A stretch of DNA of 64,000 bases from assembly GCF_014646355.1 (NCBI RefSeq), contig NZ_BMNH01000024.1:51032-115031 (forward strand). The letters are read 5' to 3'. Both the position numbers and the translations under genes were made by a program. A model generated the notes under the pieces. That model made no database searches. It had not been told where the DNA came from and saw only the letters and a program-made list of their open reading frames with translations. This document shows, piece by piece, positions 25,944 through 34,698 of this stretch. Position 1 is the stretch's first letter. Each line of letters begins with the position of its first letter. Source of the DNA: Nonomuraea cavernae (GTDB taxonomy: Bacteria > Actinomycetota > Actinomycetes > Streptosporangiales > Streptosporangiaceae).

Positions 25944-27641
25944 GTGATCCACATCTCAAGAACACCTCCCGTCCTCGTGGTCGGAGGAGGTCCCGTCGGT
26001 CTCGCCGCGGCCCTCGAACTGGCCCGCTTCGGTGTCCCGTCGGTCGTGCTGGAGCAGCGCGCGCAGACGTCCCGGCACCCCAAGACCCGCAACTTCAACA
26101 CCCGGACGATGGAGATCGCGCGCGGTTGGGGACACGCCGTCCACCAGCGGCTGCGCGGCATCGACACGCCGCCCGGCTGGAAGAGCCCGATCCGGTTCTT
26201 CGACACCCTCACCGGTGCGGAGACCGGGCAGATCGAGACCCTGGGATTCCTCGGTCCGGGACCGGAGATCAGTCCCGCCTTACCCGTGATGTCGTCCCAG
26301 GACCTCATCGAGAAGATCCTCCGGGACGCGGCCGCCGCCACCGGGCTCGTCGACCTGCGCTTCGGCCACGAGGTCACCCGGGTGGTGACGGGCTGGCTCC
26401 CCGAGGACACCGAGGCCTCCCTGGAGGTGCTCGACCCGCGGTCGGGCACCGCCTACACGATCTCGGGCAGCGCCCTGGTCGCCGCGGACGGCGTCGACAG
26501 CCTCGTCCGGCGGCAGTTGGGGATCGCCCTGGACGGCGCCCAGGCGGTCAGCCACTTCGTCAACTGCTACTTCCGCGCCGACCTGGAGTCCTACCTCGGC
26601 GACCGGACCGGCGTGCTGCTCTACGTCGGCGGATCCGAGGCCGCCGGGGTGTTCCAGCCGCTCGACGCCCGGGGCCGCTGGCTCTGCCAGATCCCGGTGC
26701 AGCGCGAGGAGTGGGAGGCCGGCATCCACACCCCGGAGTGGTGCGCGCAGTGGATCCGCGCCGGCTCCGGGATCGAGGACCTGGAGGTGGAGGTGCGCAC
26801 CGTCGGGCGGTGGAGGATGAACGCCACCGTCGCCGACCGGCTGGTCGCGGGCCGGATCGTGCTGTGCGGCGACGCCGCCCACCAGTTCCCGCCCACTGGT
26901 GGCCTCGGCGTCAACACCGGCCTGCAGGGCATGCACAACGCGATGTGGAAGCTGGCCCTCTGCGCGCGGGGCAGCGCGGACTGGTCGCTCCTGGACACCT
27001 ACGACGCCGAACGCCGCCCGCCCGCCAAGACCACCGTCGAGCAGTCGCTGGCCAACTTCCACAACGTCCTGCAGATCTCCGTCGCCATCCTGTACGGCCT
27101 CGACCGGCAGCTCAGCCCCGAGGACGCCATTCAGGCGACCCACCGGTACGGCAACCACCTCGGCGTCGAGTTCGGCACCCGCTACGCCTCCGGCGCCGTC
27201 GTCCCGGACGGCGCCGTCCCCCCGGCGGTCGACGACTCCTACGCCGACTACCGGCAGAGCGCCACCCCCGGCTGCCGGGCCCCTCATCTCTGGCTCGGCC
27301 GCGGCGACGGCAGGCTGTCCACCCTGGACCTGTTCGGCCCCCGGTTCACCCTCCTGACCACCCGTGCGGGCGACGACTGGCGGCTCGGCGCCGCGCTCGC
27401 CGCCGAACGGCACGGTGTCCCGCTGGCCGCGTTCGCCATCGGAGACCCGGGGATCGAGGACGACGCCGACGCGTTCACCAGCCTCTACGGCATCGAGCCG
27501 ACCGGAGCCGTCCTGGTGCGCCCCGACGGCTACGTCGCCTGGCGCTCACCCGCCGCCGACCCCGACCCCGGCACCGTGCTCGGCGGAGTGATCAGCCAGA
27601 TCCTCGGCCGCCCGGCGACCGTCTCGGTGGAGCCGGCATGA
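25944..27641 (+). CDS. Class A FAD-dependent aromatic monooxygenase
   Basis: A 565-residue flavoprotein hydroxylase. The FAD motif VLVVGGGPVGLAAALELARF is at the N terminus, SALVAADGVDS near 185 is the DG motif, and LCGDAAHQFPPTGGLGVNTG near 315 binds the FAD ribityl chain. A C-terminal thioredoxin-like domain follows, as in phenol and polyketide aromatic hydroxylases. It starts at GTG with no clear ribosome-binding site. A TetR gene follows convergently, ending 31 bases from its stop. It may degrade aromatics or tailor a polyketide; nothing nearby settles which. Confidence 0.82.
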   Translation: MIHISRTPPVLVVGGGPVGLAAALELARFGVPSVVLEQRAQTSRHPKTRNFNTRTMEIARGWGHAVHQRLRGIDTPPGWKSPIRFFDTLTGAETGQIETLGFLGPGPEISPALPVMSSQDLIEKILRDAAAATGLVDLRFGHEVTRVVTGWLPEDTEASLEVLDPRSGTAYTISGSALVAADGVDSLVRRQLGIALDGAQAVSHFVNCYFRADLESYLGDRTGVLLYVGGSEAAGVFQPLDARGRWLCQIPVQREEWEAGIHTPEWCAQWIRAGSGIEDLEVEVRTVGRWRMNATVADRLVAGRIVLCGDAAHQFPPTGGLGVNTGLQGMHNAMWKLALCARGSADWSLLDTYDAERRPPAKTTVEQSLANFHNVLQISVAILYGLDRQLSPEDAIQATHRYGNHLGVEFGTRYASGAVVPDGAVPPAVDDSYADYRQSATPGCRAPHLWLGRGDGRLSTLDLFGPRFTLLTTRAGDDWRLGAALAAERHGVPLAAFAIGDPGIEDDADAFTSLYGIEPTGAVLVRPDGYVAWRSPAADPDPGTVLGGVISQILGRPATVSVEPA

Positions 27642-27672
27642 GACCGTGAACGCCTGGAGCGGGGGCCCGGTC

Positions 27673-28359
27673 TCATCGTCCGTGAGCCTGCTCGGGATGA
27701 TGGTGTGCGAGGAGGCTCGCCGCGAGCATCGCGGCGAGCCACTCCTCGTACTCGCCTTCGCTCCATCCGCACACTTCGGTGAGCTTCTCGAAGTTCTCCG
27801 TCGAGGTGAGGACATAGATCTGCTCAGCTGCTCTGGCCGGCGGAAGGTCTGGGCGCAACGCTCCGAGAGCGTGGAGATGTTCGGCCGGTCCGCGGCTTCC
27901 CATCAGCCTTTCGCGTTCGATGTCGGCCAGTACGTCCTGGAGTCCCGCGTCGGTGGGTGACGCGGCGGCCGCCGCGCGGAGGAGGCGGTGCACCGGCTGG
28001 ATGCGCCGGAGGATCGCGGTGGCCGTGGCGGCGTGCAGGGCCAGCTTGCGCACGGGGTCCGGCTCCTCGATGATCGCCCGGACCTCGGGGCGGTCGCTCT
28101 GTGGCAGGGACTGGGAGTCCCCGGCCAGGGTGATGTCGTAGACGAGCTTGGCCAGTGCGGGTTTGCCGCCGGGGCAGGACGTGTACAGCGTCTGAACGGC
28201 CACGCCGGCCTGACGTGCCACTTCGGCCATGGTGGTGTCGGCGTAGCCCTTCCTGATCATCAATTCCCGCGCCGCCGTCGCGATCTTCTGCCGCGTGGCC
28301 TGTGCCTGCTCATGGCGCAGCGCGCTGGCGTAGGGGCGTCGCTTCTTCTGCTCAGTCAT
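27673..28359 (-). CDS. TetR-family transcriptional regulator
   Basis: A 228-residue protein with the TetR helix-turn-helix (KIATAARELMIRKGYADTTM, then VARQAGVAVQTLYTSCPGG). The chosen start MTEQKKRR follows a longer open frame that lacks family sequence. The C-terminal ligand domain is unrecognised. It is convergent with the FAD monooxygenase gene and may control it, though the promoters are not shared. Confidence 0.85.
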   Translation of the reverse strand: MTEQKKRRPYASALRHEQAQATRQKIATAARELMIRKGYADTTMAEVARQAGVAVQTLYTSCPGGKPALAKLVYDITLAGDSQSLPQSDRPEVRAIIEEPDPVRKLALHAATATAILRRIQPVHRLLRAAAAASPTDAGLQDVLADIERERLMGSRGPAEHLHALGALRPDLPPARAAEQIYVLTSTENFEKLTEVCGWSEGEYEEWLAAMLAASLLAHHHPEQAHGR

Positions 28360-28497
28360 CGCCAGCCATGATTTCAGAAGTACATTGACCGTCGCCGTCC
28401 CGTCGGCGGCGGCCGCGCAGGTGATGTACACCGGACTCTGGGTGGACCTGCCGGTGCCCGTGGAGCAGCGGCGCGGCCGCGGTCCGGGGGAGGCCGA

Positions 28498-30690
28498 TCA
28501 GTGGCGGGAGGTCCGGCCGGACGGTTTCGCGCGGCGGGCGGCGGGCTGCTCGACCAGCGTGACGCCGGTCTCGGCCTCCAGGGCCGGGGCGTAACCGGCG
28601 GCCCGCAGGGCGTCCATCGTCTCCCGCTCGGAGCTCGCGCTGATCAGTACGGTCGGCGCGATCAGGCGCAGGCCGAGTCTGCGCAGCGCCTTGGCGCCGG
28701 CGAGCTCCGCGAGGAGGGCCTCGTCCTCGGATCGGACGCAGCAACCGGAGCGAACCACCCGCATCCGGCCGTGGGTCCGGCCGGCATCCTTGATCAGGTA
28801 CTCGAGGGGCTGCGGAAGATCGCCCTGGGCCACGGCTCGCAACCGCCTGACCAGGTCCTCGGCGTCGTGACCCGCGTCGAGCGCGTGCCGTACGGAGGCG
28901 GGGGAGATCCGCCACACCACCGCGTGCCCCTCGGACTCACGCGCGCCCACCGCGTTGAGCAGGGCGGCCAGGCCCGCCTCCGGAGTGCCGCTCACCACGG
29001 CGGTCAGGTCGGTCTGGAAACGGGCGGTCGTCTGCGGCGGCGGCAGCAGGTCGGTGAGCACCGGGGTGAGGACCGGCTCCGGCTCGCGCCAGGCCCGGCC
29101 GGTGCGGAGCAGGCCGAGCAGGGCGTGGCCGAGGGCGGTCAGGGTGTCGTCGGCGACGACGCCGAGGAGCCGGGCCTCGCGCACGGTGGCGCCGATCCGC
29201 TCGGCTCCGGGCGGGCCCTCGGCGACGCGCATGGGACGGTGCCAGGTCGCGGCGGCCACCAGGTATTCGGGCGCCGCGGCGGCGCGGCGGCCCGGAGCGG
29301 CGGCGAGCGCCTCGAGCAGCGCGTAGCGGAGGCCGACGGCGTCGGGATCGTCCGCCCCGGTCAGGGCGACCGGGGTCTGGTCGGGGTCGGGCCACCACAG
29401 CGGGATGTCGCGGCAGGTGGCCCAGGCGGCGAGCACCGGCACCAGCCGCTCGGCCGGAGGACGCGGCAGCCACCGGTCGTAGGACGTGGTGGGCAGCACC
29501 ACGTAGGTGGGGTCGGGAGCCTTGGCGCGGCGGTTGGCGGGGCGTTCGGCCGGCTCGGCCAGCGGGCCCAGCAGGTCGGCCCGGACGCACAGTTCGAGCA
29601 GGAAGCGGACGGTCTCCTCTGGCTGGCCGACCTGCTTGGCCAGCCGCTTCGTGTCGCGCACCGCCACTCCGCCGGCCTTGCGCACGGCGAGTGGCCGCTC
29701 GGCGCAGGCGGCCAGCAGCCGTTCGAGCTGCCAGGCCAGGGCGACCACCGCGCCCTGGGAGGCCGCCTCGGCCCGCTCGGCCGGCGGCAGCTCGGGCGGG
29801 GAGGGCGGCCGGGGATGGAACGTGGCCCGCACCTCGCCGCGGACCGCCAGCGCGACCTCCAGCGGGAGCTCGGCCACGCCGGGCAGACCGGAGGGCAGGA
29901 GCAGGCCCCGGGCGGCCAGCCAGTCGACCCCCTGGTGACCGGACCCGCCCGGGAAGAAGGTGTACTTGCCGGTGGAGTTGTAGCCGTAGACGCCCGCGGG
30001 GTGGAAGCAGCGGGTCTCCAGCAGCGGGCCGTCGTGCGCGAGCAGCTCCAGCAGTCGCGTGGCCGCCTCGGGCGCCCGGTCGAGCAGCGCGCGCAGCCGC
30101 TCGGGATCGGTGAGAACCGTCACGACGTTCCGCTCGGCGGCCGACCGGTTGGCCGCCTTCTCCAGCCCCAGCCCGGCGGCCACGTGGTGCACCTCGGGCG
30201 CGTTGAAGTGGCGGGAGATGAGCTGACCGGCGGGTCGGCCCAGCGCCATGCCGCCCATCATCGCGCGGTGGACGTAGGTGTGCGCCACCACCTGCTCGCC
30301 GTGCGGCGGCAGCAGGAGCGCCTGGTCCGCCAGCCGGTCCAGCGTCGCCTCCGCCTCGGCCCGCAGGCCGGGGTCGTCGTCGGCCAGCAGGTCCAGCACC
30401 GCGCTCCGGGGGACCGCGCGATCGTAGGGGTCGGGGGAGCGCCAGCGCTCCTCGGGGAAGGGACCGTGTCGCTGGTCGGCCAGCCACGAGACGGCGCCCA
30501 GCGCCTGGACGTCCGGGAGCGTGCAGAACTTCACCAGCTCGGCGGCCACGTGGTCCTGGGCGAGCAGTTGAGCGAAGTCGCGCAGCGACACTTCCCGACC
30601 GCGGCGGCGCAGGGCGGCGCGGTCGGCGATCAACCCGAGCTGCTCGGGGCTGCGAGTGGCGAGCCAGTCGATCAGGGAGTTGCTGGGCAT
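28498..30690 (-). CDS. XPB/Ssl2-like helicase-associated domain protein
   Basis: A 730-residue protein resembling the actinobacterial helicase-associated family with a C-terminal XPB/Ssl2-like helicase_C_3 domain. The N-terminal half starts LIDWLATRSPEQLGLIADR with winged-helix-like repeats. The C-terminal part has VVWRISPASVRHALDAGHDAE and LISASSERETMDALRAAGY. No Walker A or DEAD box is present, so it is not itself a helicase. Family members are conserved in actinomycetes and thought to act in DNA repair or transcription with a separate XPB helicase, which is not in the window. Confidence 0.75.
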   Translation of the reverse strand: MPSNSLIDWLATRSPEQLGLIADRAALRRRGREVSLRDFAQLLAQDHVAAELVKFCTLPDVQALGAVSWLADQRHGPFPEERWRSPDPYDRAVPRSAVLDLLADDDPGLRAEAEATLDRLADQALLLPPHGEQVVAHTYVHRAMMGGMALGRPAGQLISRHFNAPEVHHVAAGLGLEKAANRSAAERNVVTVLTDPERLRALLDRAPEAATRLLELLAHDGPLLETRCFHPAGVYGYNSTGKYTFFPGGSGHQGVDWLAARGLLLPSGLPGVAELPLEVALAVRGEVRATFHPRPPSPPELPPAERAEAASQGAVVALAWQLERLLAACAERPLAVRKAGGVAVRDTKRLAKQVGQPEETVRFLLELCVRADLLGPLAEPAERPANRRAKAPDPTYVVLPTTSYDRWLPRPPAERLVPVLAAWATCRDIPLWWPDPDQTPVALTGADDPDAVGLRYALLEALAAAPGRRAAAAPEYLVAAATWHRPMRVAEGPPGAERIGATVREARLLGVVADDTLTALGHALLGLLRTGRAWREPEPVLTPVLTDLLPPPQTTARFQTDLTAVVSGTPEAGLAALLNAVGARESEGHAVVWRISPASVRHALDAGHDAEDLVRRLRAVAQGDLPQPLEYLIKDAGRTHGRMRVVRSGCCVRSEDEALLAELAGAKALRRLGLRLIAPTVLISASSERETMDALRAAGYAPALEAETGVTLVEQPAARRAKPSGRTSRH

Positions 30691-30779
30691 GGTCGCCAGG
30701 GTAGTGCCGCGCGGCGAGCTCCGTGAGCCGGAGCGAGGGCGCGACGGTACGGGTGACGCGCGTGGGGAACGGGTCCCGC

Positions 30780-31181
30780 ATGAGTGAGGAAACAGCCGAC
30801 TGGCGCGGTCGCCGCCCCCAGGGACTCGACGACGCGACCGTCGACGCGCTGGGCACGCTGTCGTGCGCGCTGGAGACGGTCCAGCGGGCCCGCGGGCACC
30901 TGTACGCCTTCCACCAGCTGACCGGGACCGCCCATCGGGAGCTGGAAGAGGCCATTGAGGCGCTGCGCGCGGCGGGGCGCGACGCGCAGGCCGACCTGCT
31001 GACCGCCGAGCTCCTCGGCCGTGACGTGCTGGCCGGCCGGTGGACGTTCCAGGTGGTCGAGGAGTACGACGACGGTTACCACCGGCACTTCACCGAGCTG
31101 GAGCAGAAGGTCAGGGACGAGCTGGCGGGTGGCGTGCGGCACATCTACGAAGCGGAGATGAAGGAGCGTCAGCAGGGGTGA
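30780..31181 (+). CDS. Conserved small protein of unknown function
   Basis: A 133-residue soluble, mostly helical, acidic protein (for example ALETVQRARGHLYAFHQ, AGRDAQADLLTAELLG, VVEEYDDGYHRHF). The start at 30780 was preferred to one at 30723, because the longer N terminus is low-complexity and overlaps the divergent promoter of the XPB-like gene. Proteins of this length with similar helices are common beside actinomycete housekeeping genes. I cannot name a family. Confidence 0.6.
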   Translation: MSEETADWRGRRPQGLDDATVDALGTLSCALETVQRARGHLYAFHQLTGTAHRELEEAIEALRAAGRDAQADLLTAELLGRDVLAGRWTFQVVEEYDDGYHRHFTELEQKVRDELAGGVRHIYEAEMKERQQG

Positions 31182-31501
31182 GGCGACGGTCGTTGGTGCC
31201 TTTCGACAAGTGGCGGTGGCCGAGGTGTTGAGACATACGAACGGCGCGAGGTGGCCGACGCGGTAGAACGGCACCAATGGCGGCGGTCCTCTTGATCGAG
31301 AAGTGGGCCGCCCTTAATAATCTTCCTGACGTCCCAGAAAGGAGGAAATACCGAAAAAGGGGACTTTGTCACCCTCGTGGTTGAGATCTGGTCAAGTGAG
31401 TCGGAAACGGATTTCCGTCCGCGAGTCGACCATGCCGACGCCCCGACGAGCTTGACGCACGAATCCGCTAGCACACACCTGAAGGCGCGAGGAGAACAAT
31501 C
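31182..31501. other. 320-base non-coding leader of the Cys-rich peptide operon, with an inverted repeat
   Basis: No convincing gene is present. CGGAAA-CGGA-TTTCCG at 31402-31417 is a perfect 6-bp inverted repeat about 85 bases before the peptide start and is a candidate operator. TTGACG at 31452-31457 could be a -35, but no good -10 lies 16-18 bases further on. GAGGAG at 31489-31494 is the ribosome-binding site of the peptide gene. The long leader suggests regulated expression. Confidence 0.55.
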
Positions 31502-31705
31502 ATGGTGTCGGCCATCCAAAGCATCAGCGACCGGTTGCTCACGTTGTTCGTGCCGAAGGCGGAGGCGTCCGCCGGAAGCTGCACGTGCAACTGTGCCTAC
31601 AACTACTGGTACTCCTGCAGGGAGTGCACCCGCTGCTACCGCTGCACCGACTGCACGGCCGGCGGCAACTGCCTGCAGTGCTCCTACAAGGCCGCCTGCT
31701 GCTGA
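31502..31705 (+). CDS. Cysteine-rich secreted peptide precursor (12 Cys), first gene of a maturation/export operon
   Basis: A 67-residue peptide. Residues 1-24 form an amphipathic leader (SDRLLTLFVPKAEASA) ending in an Ala-Ser-Ala motif of the kind cut by signal peptidases. Residues 25-67 hold 12 cysteines at 27, 29, 31, 39, 42, 45, 48, 51, 57, 60, 66 and 67. Five are evenly spaced as CxxCxxCxxCxxC (CRECTRCYRCTDC). The core also has five Tyr, one Trp and no Met or Pro. The leader is too weakly hydrophobic for a normal signal peptide, which suits the dedicated ABC exporter downstream. An even Cys count with MauE- and MauD-like partners points to six disulfides. Metal binding is the alternative. 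I know of no named family. Confidence 0.8.
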   Translation: MVSAIQSISDRLLTLFVPKAEASAGSCTCNCAYNYWYSCRECTRCYRCTDCTAGGNCLQCSYKAACC

Positions 31706-31710
31706 ACGCA

Positions 31711-32418
31711 GTGGACTATCCGGCGATCGGCTGCGCCTGTCTCGTGGCTCTCGTTTTCGCGCTGTCGGCATGGAGTAAGGTGCGCGGTCGCGCGGCGTTC
31801 CGCGAGTTCGCCGCCGCCACGCGCGTCCTCGCCGGCTCCGTACGGGCGCGTGGGATAAGTGATTCCGTCGCCAGAACAACCGCACTGGTGGTCGTCGTCG
31901 CGGAGGCGGCGACGGCCCTGCTGGTCGCAGTGCCGTACACCGCGCGGGCCGGCTTCGCCCTCGCCGTCGTGCTGCTGACCGGTTTCAGCGTCGCCATCGC
32001 GGCCTCCTTGCGCCGTGGTGTCAGCACGTCCTGCCGGTGTTTCGGCGCGTCGTCGGCGCCGCTCTCCGGCCGCCACCTCGTACGCAACGGAGTGCTGCTG
32101 GCGGCCTCGGTCGCCGGCCTGGTCACCGCCGGCGGGCAGCTCGGCTCGCCGCATCCCGGCGGCATCGCGATCGCGGCCGTGGCGGCTCTGGTGGTGGCCG
32201 TGTTGTTGACCCGCATTGATGATCTGGCCGAGCTGTTCGCGCCTCCCGCCGCCGACGGCCGCGGAGCGCAGAGAGGAAAGCACGATGCCCTTTCTCGTCG
32301 CCGCAGTGGTCCTGGTGGGAGTGCTGTGCCTGCTGAACCTGCTCCTGACGTTCGGCGTCATCCGCCGGCTCAAGGAGCACACGGCACAGCTCGAGAAGGT
32401 TCTCAGCGGCGGTCGTGA
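31711..32418 (+). CDS. MauE/DoxX-like membrane redox protein
   Basis: From the GTG at 31711, five bases after the peptide stop, the frame encodes about 175 residues of typical MauE character. There are four hydrophobic segments and the conserved Cys pair region TSCRCFGASS before the third segment. MauE is a membrane protein needed, with MauD, to form the six disulfides of the small subunit of methylamine dehydrogenase. The frame then runs on for about 60 Arg/Pro-rich residues and overlaps the next gene by 134 bases. That tail looks unlike the family, so the natural end may be nearer 32280, or a frameshift may have removed a stop. No good ribosome-binding site is seen, so translation is probably coupled. 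Confidence 0.75.
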   Translation: MDYPAIGCACLVALVFALSAWSKVRGRAAFREFAAATRVLAGSVRARGISDSVARTTALVVVVAEAATALLVAVPYTARAGFALAVVLLTGFSVAIAASLRRGVSTSCRCFGASSAPLSGRHLVRNGVLLAASVAGLVTAGGQLGSPHPGGIAIAAVAALVVAVLLTRIDDLAELFAPPAADGRGAQRGKHDALSRRRSGPGGSAVPAEPAPDVRRHPPAQGAHGTAREGSQRRS

Positions 32419-32842
32419 CGATTCGCTGCAGATGCTCGGCGAACAGGTCGGCGAGTTCGCCGCCACGACCACGGACGGCGAGCCGGTGTCCCGGGCCCTG
32501 CTGGCCGGGGAGACCGTGGTGGCCTTCTTCAGCCCGAGTTGCGCCCCCTGCCGGGAGAAGATGCCGGTGTTCGTCGAGCAGGCGCGGGCGCGGGACTTCG
32601 ACCGGCAGCAGGTGCTCGCCGTCGTCGTCAACGAGTCGGGTGAGCCCGAGGCGGCCGGCGTGAAGGAGATGGCCGAGGAGCTGGCCACCGTCGCCCGGGT
32701 GGTCATGGAAGGCGCCGACCATCCCCTGGCGAACGCGTTCAAGGTGCACGCCTTCCCGGCCTTCTGCGTGGTCGACGCCGAGGGCGTGGTGCGCGTCATC
32801 GGAGGTGACCTGGACCAGCTCCTCGTCTCGGCGGAGGCGTGA
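32285..32842 (+). CDS. MauD/TlpA-like membrane-anchored thiol-disulfide oxidoreductase
   Basis: A 185-residue protein with one N-terminal membrane anchor (about 4-26) and an extracellular thioredoxin fold. The active site is Cys86-Ala-Pro-Cys89 (SPSCAPCREKMP) and the cis-Pro loop is HAFPAFCVV. MauD-type proteins oxidise or isomerise disulfides of a Cys-rich partner outside the membrane. AGAGAGGAAAG precedes the start. Its stop overlaps the ABC gene start (GTGA). Next to a 12-Cys peptide and a MauE homologue, it most likely sets the peptide's disulfides. Confidence 0.88.
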   Translation: MPFLVAAVVLVGVLCLLNLLLTFGVIRRLKEHTAQLEKVLSGGRDDSLQMLGEQVGEFAATTTDGEPVSRALLAGETVVAFFSPSCAPCREKMPVFVEQARARDFDRQQVLAVVVNESGEPEAAGVKEMAEELATVARVVMEGADHPLANAFKVHAFPAFCVVDAEGVVRVIGGDLDQLLVSAEA

Positions 32843-34698
32843 GCGCGGGCCGGGCCGCCACCGGCGATGCCCGGCCCGGCCGGCGCGAGTTGCTGGTCAG
32901 TGGCGCCAAGGCGCTCCGCCTGGTCTGGCGGGCCGCGCCCGGGCAACTGGCCGGCTTCTCGGCGATCACGCTGGCGGGCGGCGTCGTCCCGGTCGTGGCG
33001 GCCTGGCTGACCAAGATCGTCCTCGACCGGCTCGTCGCGCCGGGCCCGATCGGCGCCGTGGTGGGGCTCGCGATCGGCCTGGCCTGCGTGGGCGTGGTCA
33101 ACGCGGTGCTGCCGCAACTCGGCCAGTACCTCCAGAGCGAGGTGGACCGGCGGGTCGGGCTGCGGGCCCAGGACGAGTTGTTCGCCGCCGTGGAGCGGTT
33201 CGTCGGTCTGGGGCGGTTCGAGGAGCCGGCGTTCCTGGACCGGCTGCGGCTCGCGCAGCACAGCGCCCGGTCGCCGGGGCAGATCGCCGGCGCGATGTTC
33301 GGCCTGGGCCGTGACGCGGTCACCCTGGTCGGGTTCGTCGCCTCGCTGGCGCTGATCAGCCCGCTGTTCACCGTCATCGTGCTGGTGGCGGCGGCCCCCG
33401 CCCTGGTCATCGAGCTCCGCATCTCCCGGCAGCGGGCCGAGACGATGCTGCGCATCGAGCCGGCCGAACGCTGGCGGTTCTTCTACAGCGAGCTGCTGAC
33501 GACGGTGGAGGCGGCCAAGGAGATCCGGCTGTTCGACCTCGGCGGCTACCTGCGCGGCCGGATGAACTCCCAGCTGCGTCAGACCAACCACGCCCACCGG
33601 GTCCTGGACCGCCGCGAGCTCGGGGCGCAGGGGGCGCTCGCGCTGCTGGCGGCGCTCGTCTCCGGCGGCGGGCTGATCTGGATCCTGGTGTCCGCCGGGC
33701 GGGGCGGGTTCACCGTGGGCGACGTGTCGGTGTTCGTCGCCGCGGTCGCGGGTGTGCAGGGCGCGCTCAACGGGCTGGTCCACGCCACCGCCGAGACGCA
33801 CCGGCTGCTGCTGATGTTCGGCCACTACACGGCGGTCACCGGAGCCGGCCGCGACCTCCCGTCCCCGGCGACGCCACGGGAGCTGAGGCCGCTGCGTGAC
33901 GGCATCGAGCTGCGCGACGTGTGGTTTCGCTACAGCGACGACCATCCCTGGGTGCTGCGCGGCATCAACCTGTCCATCCCGCGCGGCGCCACGGTGGCCC
34001 TGGTCGGCCGCAACGGGGCCGGCAAGAGCACGCTGGTCAAGCTGCTGTGCCGGTTCTACGACCCGACCAAGGGGGCGATCCTCTGGGACGGCGTCGACAT
34101 CCGCGACGTCCCCATCGACCGGCTGCGCGCCCGCATCGGCGCCGTCTTCCAGGACTTCATGGCGTATGACTTCAGCGCCGCCGACAACATCGCCGTCGGC
34201 GATCTGACGGCGCGCGGCGACCAGGGCCGGATCGAGGCCGCGGCCCGCCACGCCGGGATCCACGACACGGTCACCGAGCTGCCACGCGGCTACGACACGC
34301 TGCTGACCCGGATGTTCTCGAGCGACTCCATCGACGGCGATCCGCAGACGGGCGTGACACTGTCGGGCGGGCAGTGGCAGCGCCTGGCCCTGGCCAGGGC
34401 GCTCGTCCGCGACGAGCGCGACCTGATGATCCTCGACGAGCCCAGCGCGGGGCTGGACGCCGAGGCCGAGCACGACATCCACACCCGGCTGCGCCGGCTG
34501 CGGGCCGGGCGCACCAACGTGCTCATCACGCACCGGCTCGGCGCCGTCCGGGAGGCCGACGTCATCGTCGTCCTGTCCGGTGACGAGATCGTCGAACAGG
34601 GCGACCACGCCCGCCTGCTGGCCGCCGACGGCGTCTACGCCCGGATGTTCACCCTGCAGGCGGCCGGATACGCCGCGCTCTCCGGGGAGCCGGGATGA
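32839..34698 (+). CDS. ABC exporter, fused membrane and ATPase domains
   Basis: The 619-residue half-transporter has a six-segment membrane domain (about 20-330) and a C-terminal ATPase. The ATPase has Walker A VGRNGAGKST, the signature TLSGGQWQRLALARAL, Walker B LMILDEPSAGLD and the H-loop ITHRLG. There is no N-terminal C39 peptidase, so leader removal must come from another enzyme, and the S26 peptidase gene follows with an ATGA overlap. Family members of this size export peptides or lipids as homodimers. It is the expected exporter of the Cys-rich peptide. Confidence 0.9.
   Translation: MSAGRAATGDARPGRRELLVSGAKALRLVWRAAPGQLAGFSAITLAGGVVPVVAAWLTKIVLDRLVAPGPIGAVVGLAIGLACVGVVNAVLPQLGQYLQSEVDRRVGLRAQDELFAAVERFVGLGRFEEPAFLDRLRLAQHSARSPGQIAGAMFGLGRDAVTLVGFVASLALISPLFTVIVLVAAAPALVIELRISRQRAETMLRIEPAERWRFFYSELLTTVEAAKEIRLFDLGGYLRGRMNSQLRQTNHAHRVLDRRELGAQGALALLAALVSGGGLIWILVSAGRGGFTVGDVSVFVAAVAGVQGALNGLVHATAETHRLLLMFGHYTAVTGAGRDLPSPATPRELRPLRDGIELRDVWFRYSDDHPWVLRGINLSIPRGATVALVGRNGAGKSTLVKLLCRFYDPTKGAILWDGVDIRDVPIDRLRARIGAVFQDFMAYDFSAADNIAVGDLTARGDQGRIEAAARHAGIHDTVTELPRGYDTLLTRMFSSDSIDGDPQTGVTLSGGQWQRLALARALVRDERDLMILDEPSAGLDAEAEHDIHTRLRRLRAGRTNVLITHRLGAVREADVIVVLSGDEIVEQGDHARLLAADGVYARMFTLQAAGYAALSGEPG

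Noticed and set aside
31502..31705. Chance ORF in the leader of mauE
   Set aside because: A good GAGGAG site, a cleavable leader with an Ala-x-Ala end, 12 ordered cysteines and tight coupling to redox, export and peptidase genes argue for a real peptide.
31684..34608. Very long antisense frames (also 5182-8082 and 10288-13143) on the minus strand
   Set aside because: Composition is rich in His, Arg, Ala and Gln as expected for antisense of high-GC genes, and they cover clear genes on the plus strand.
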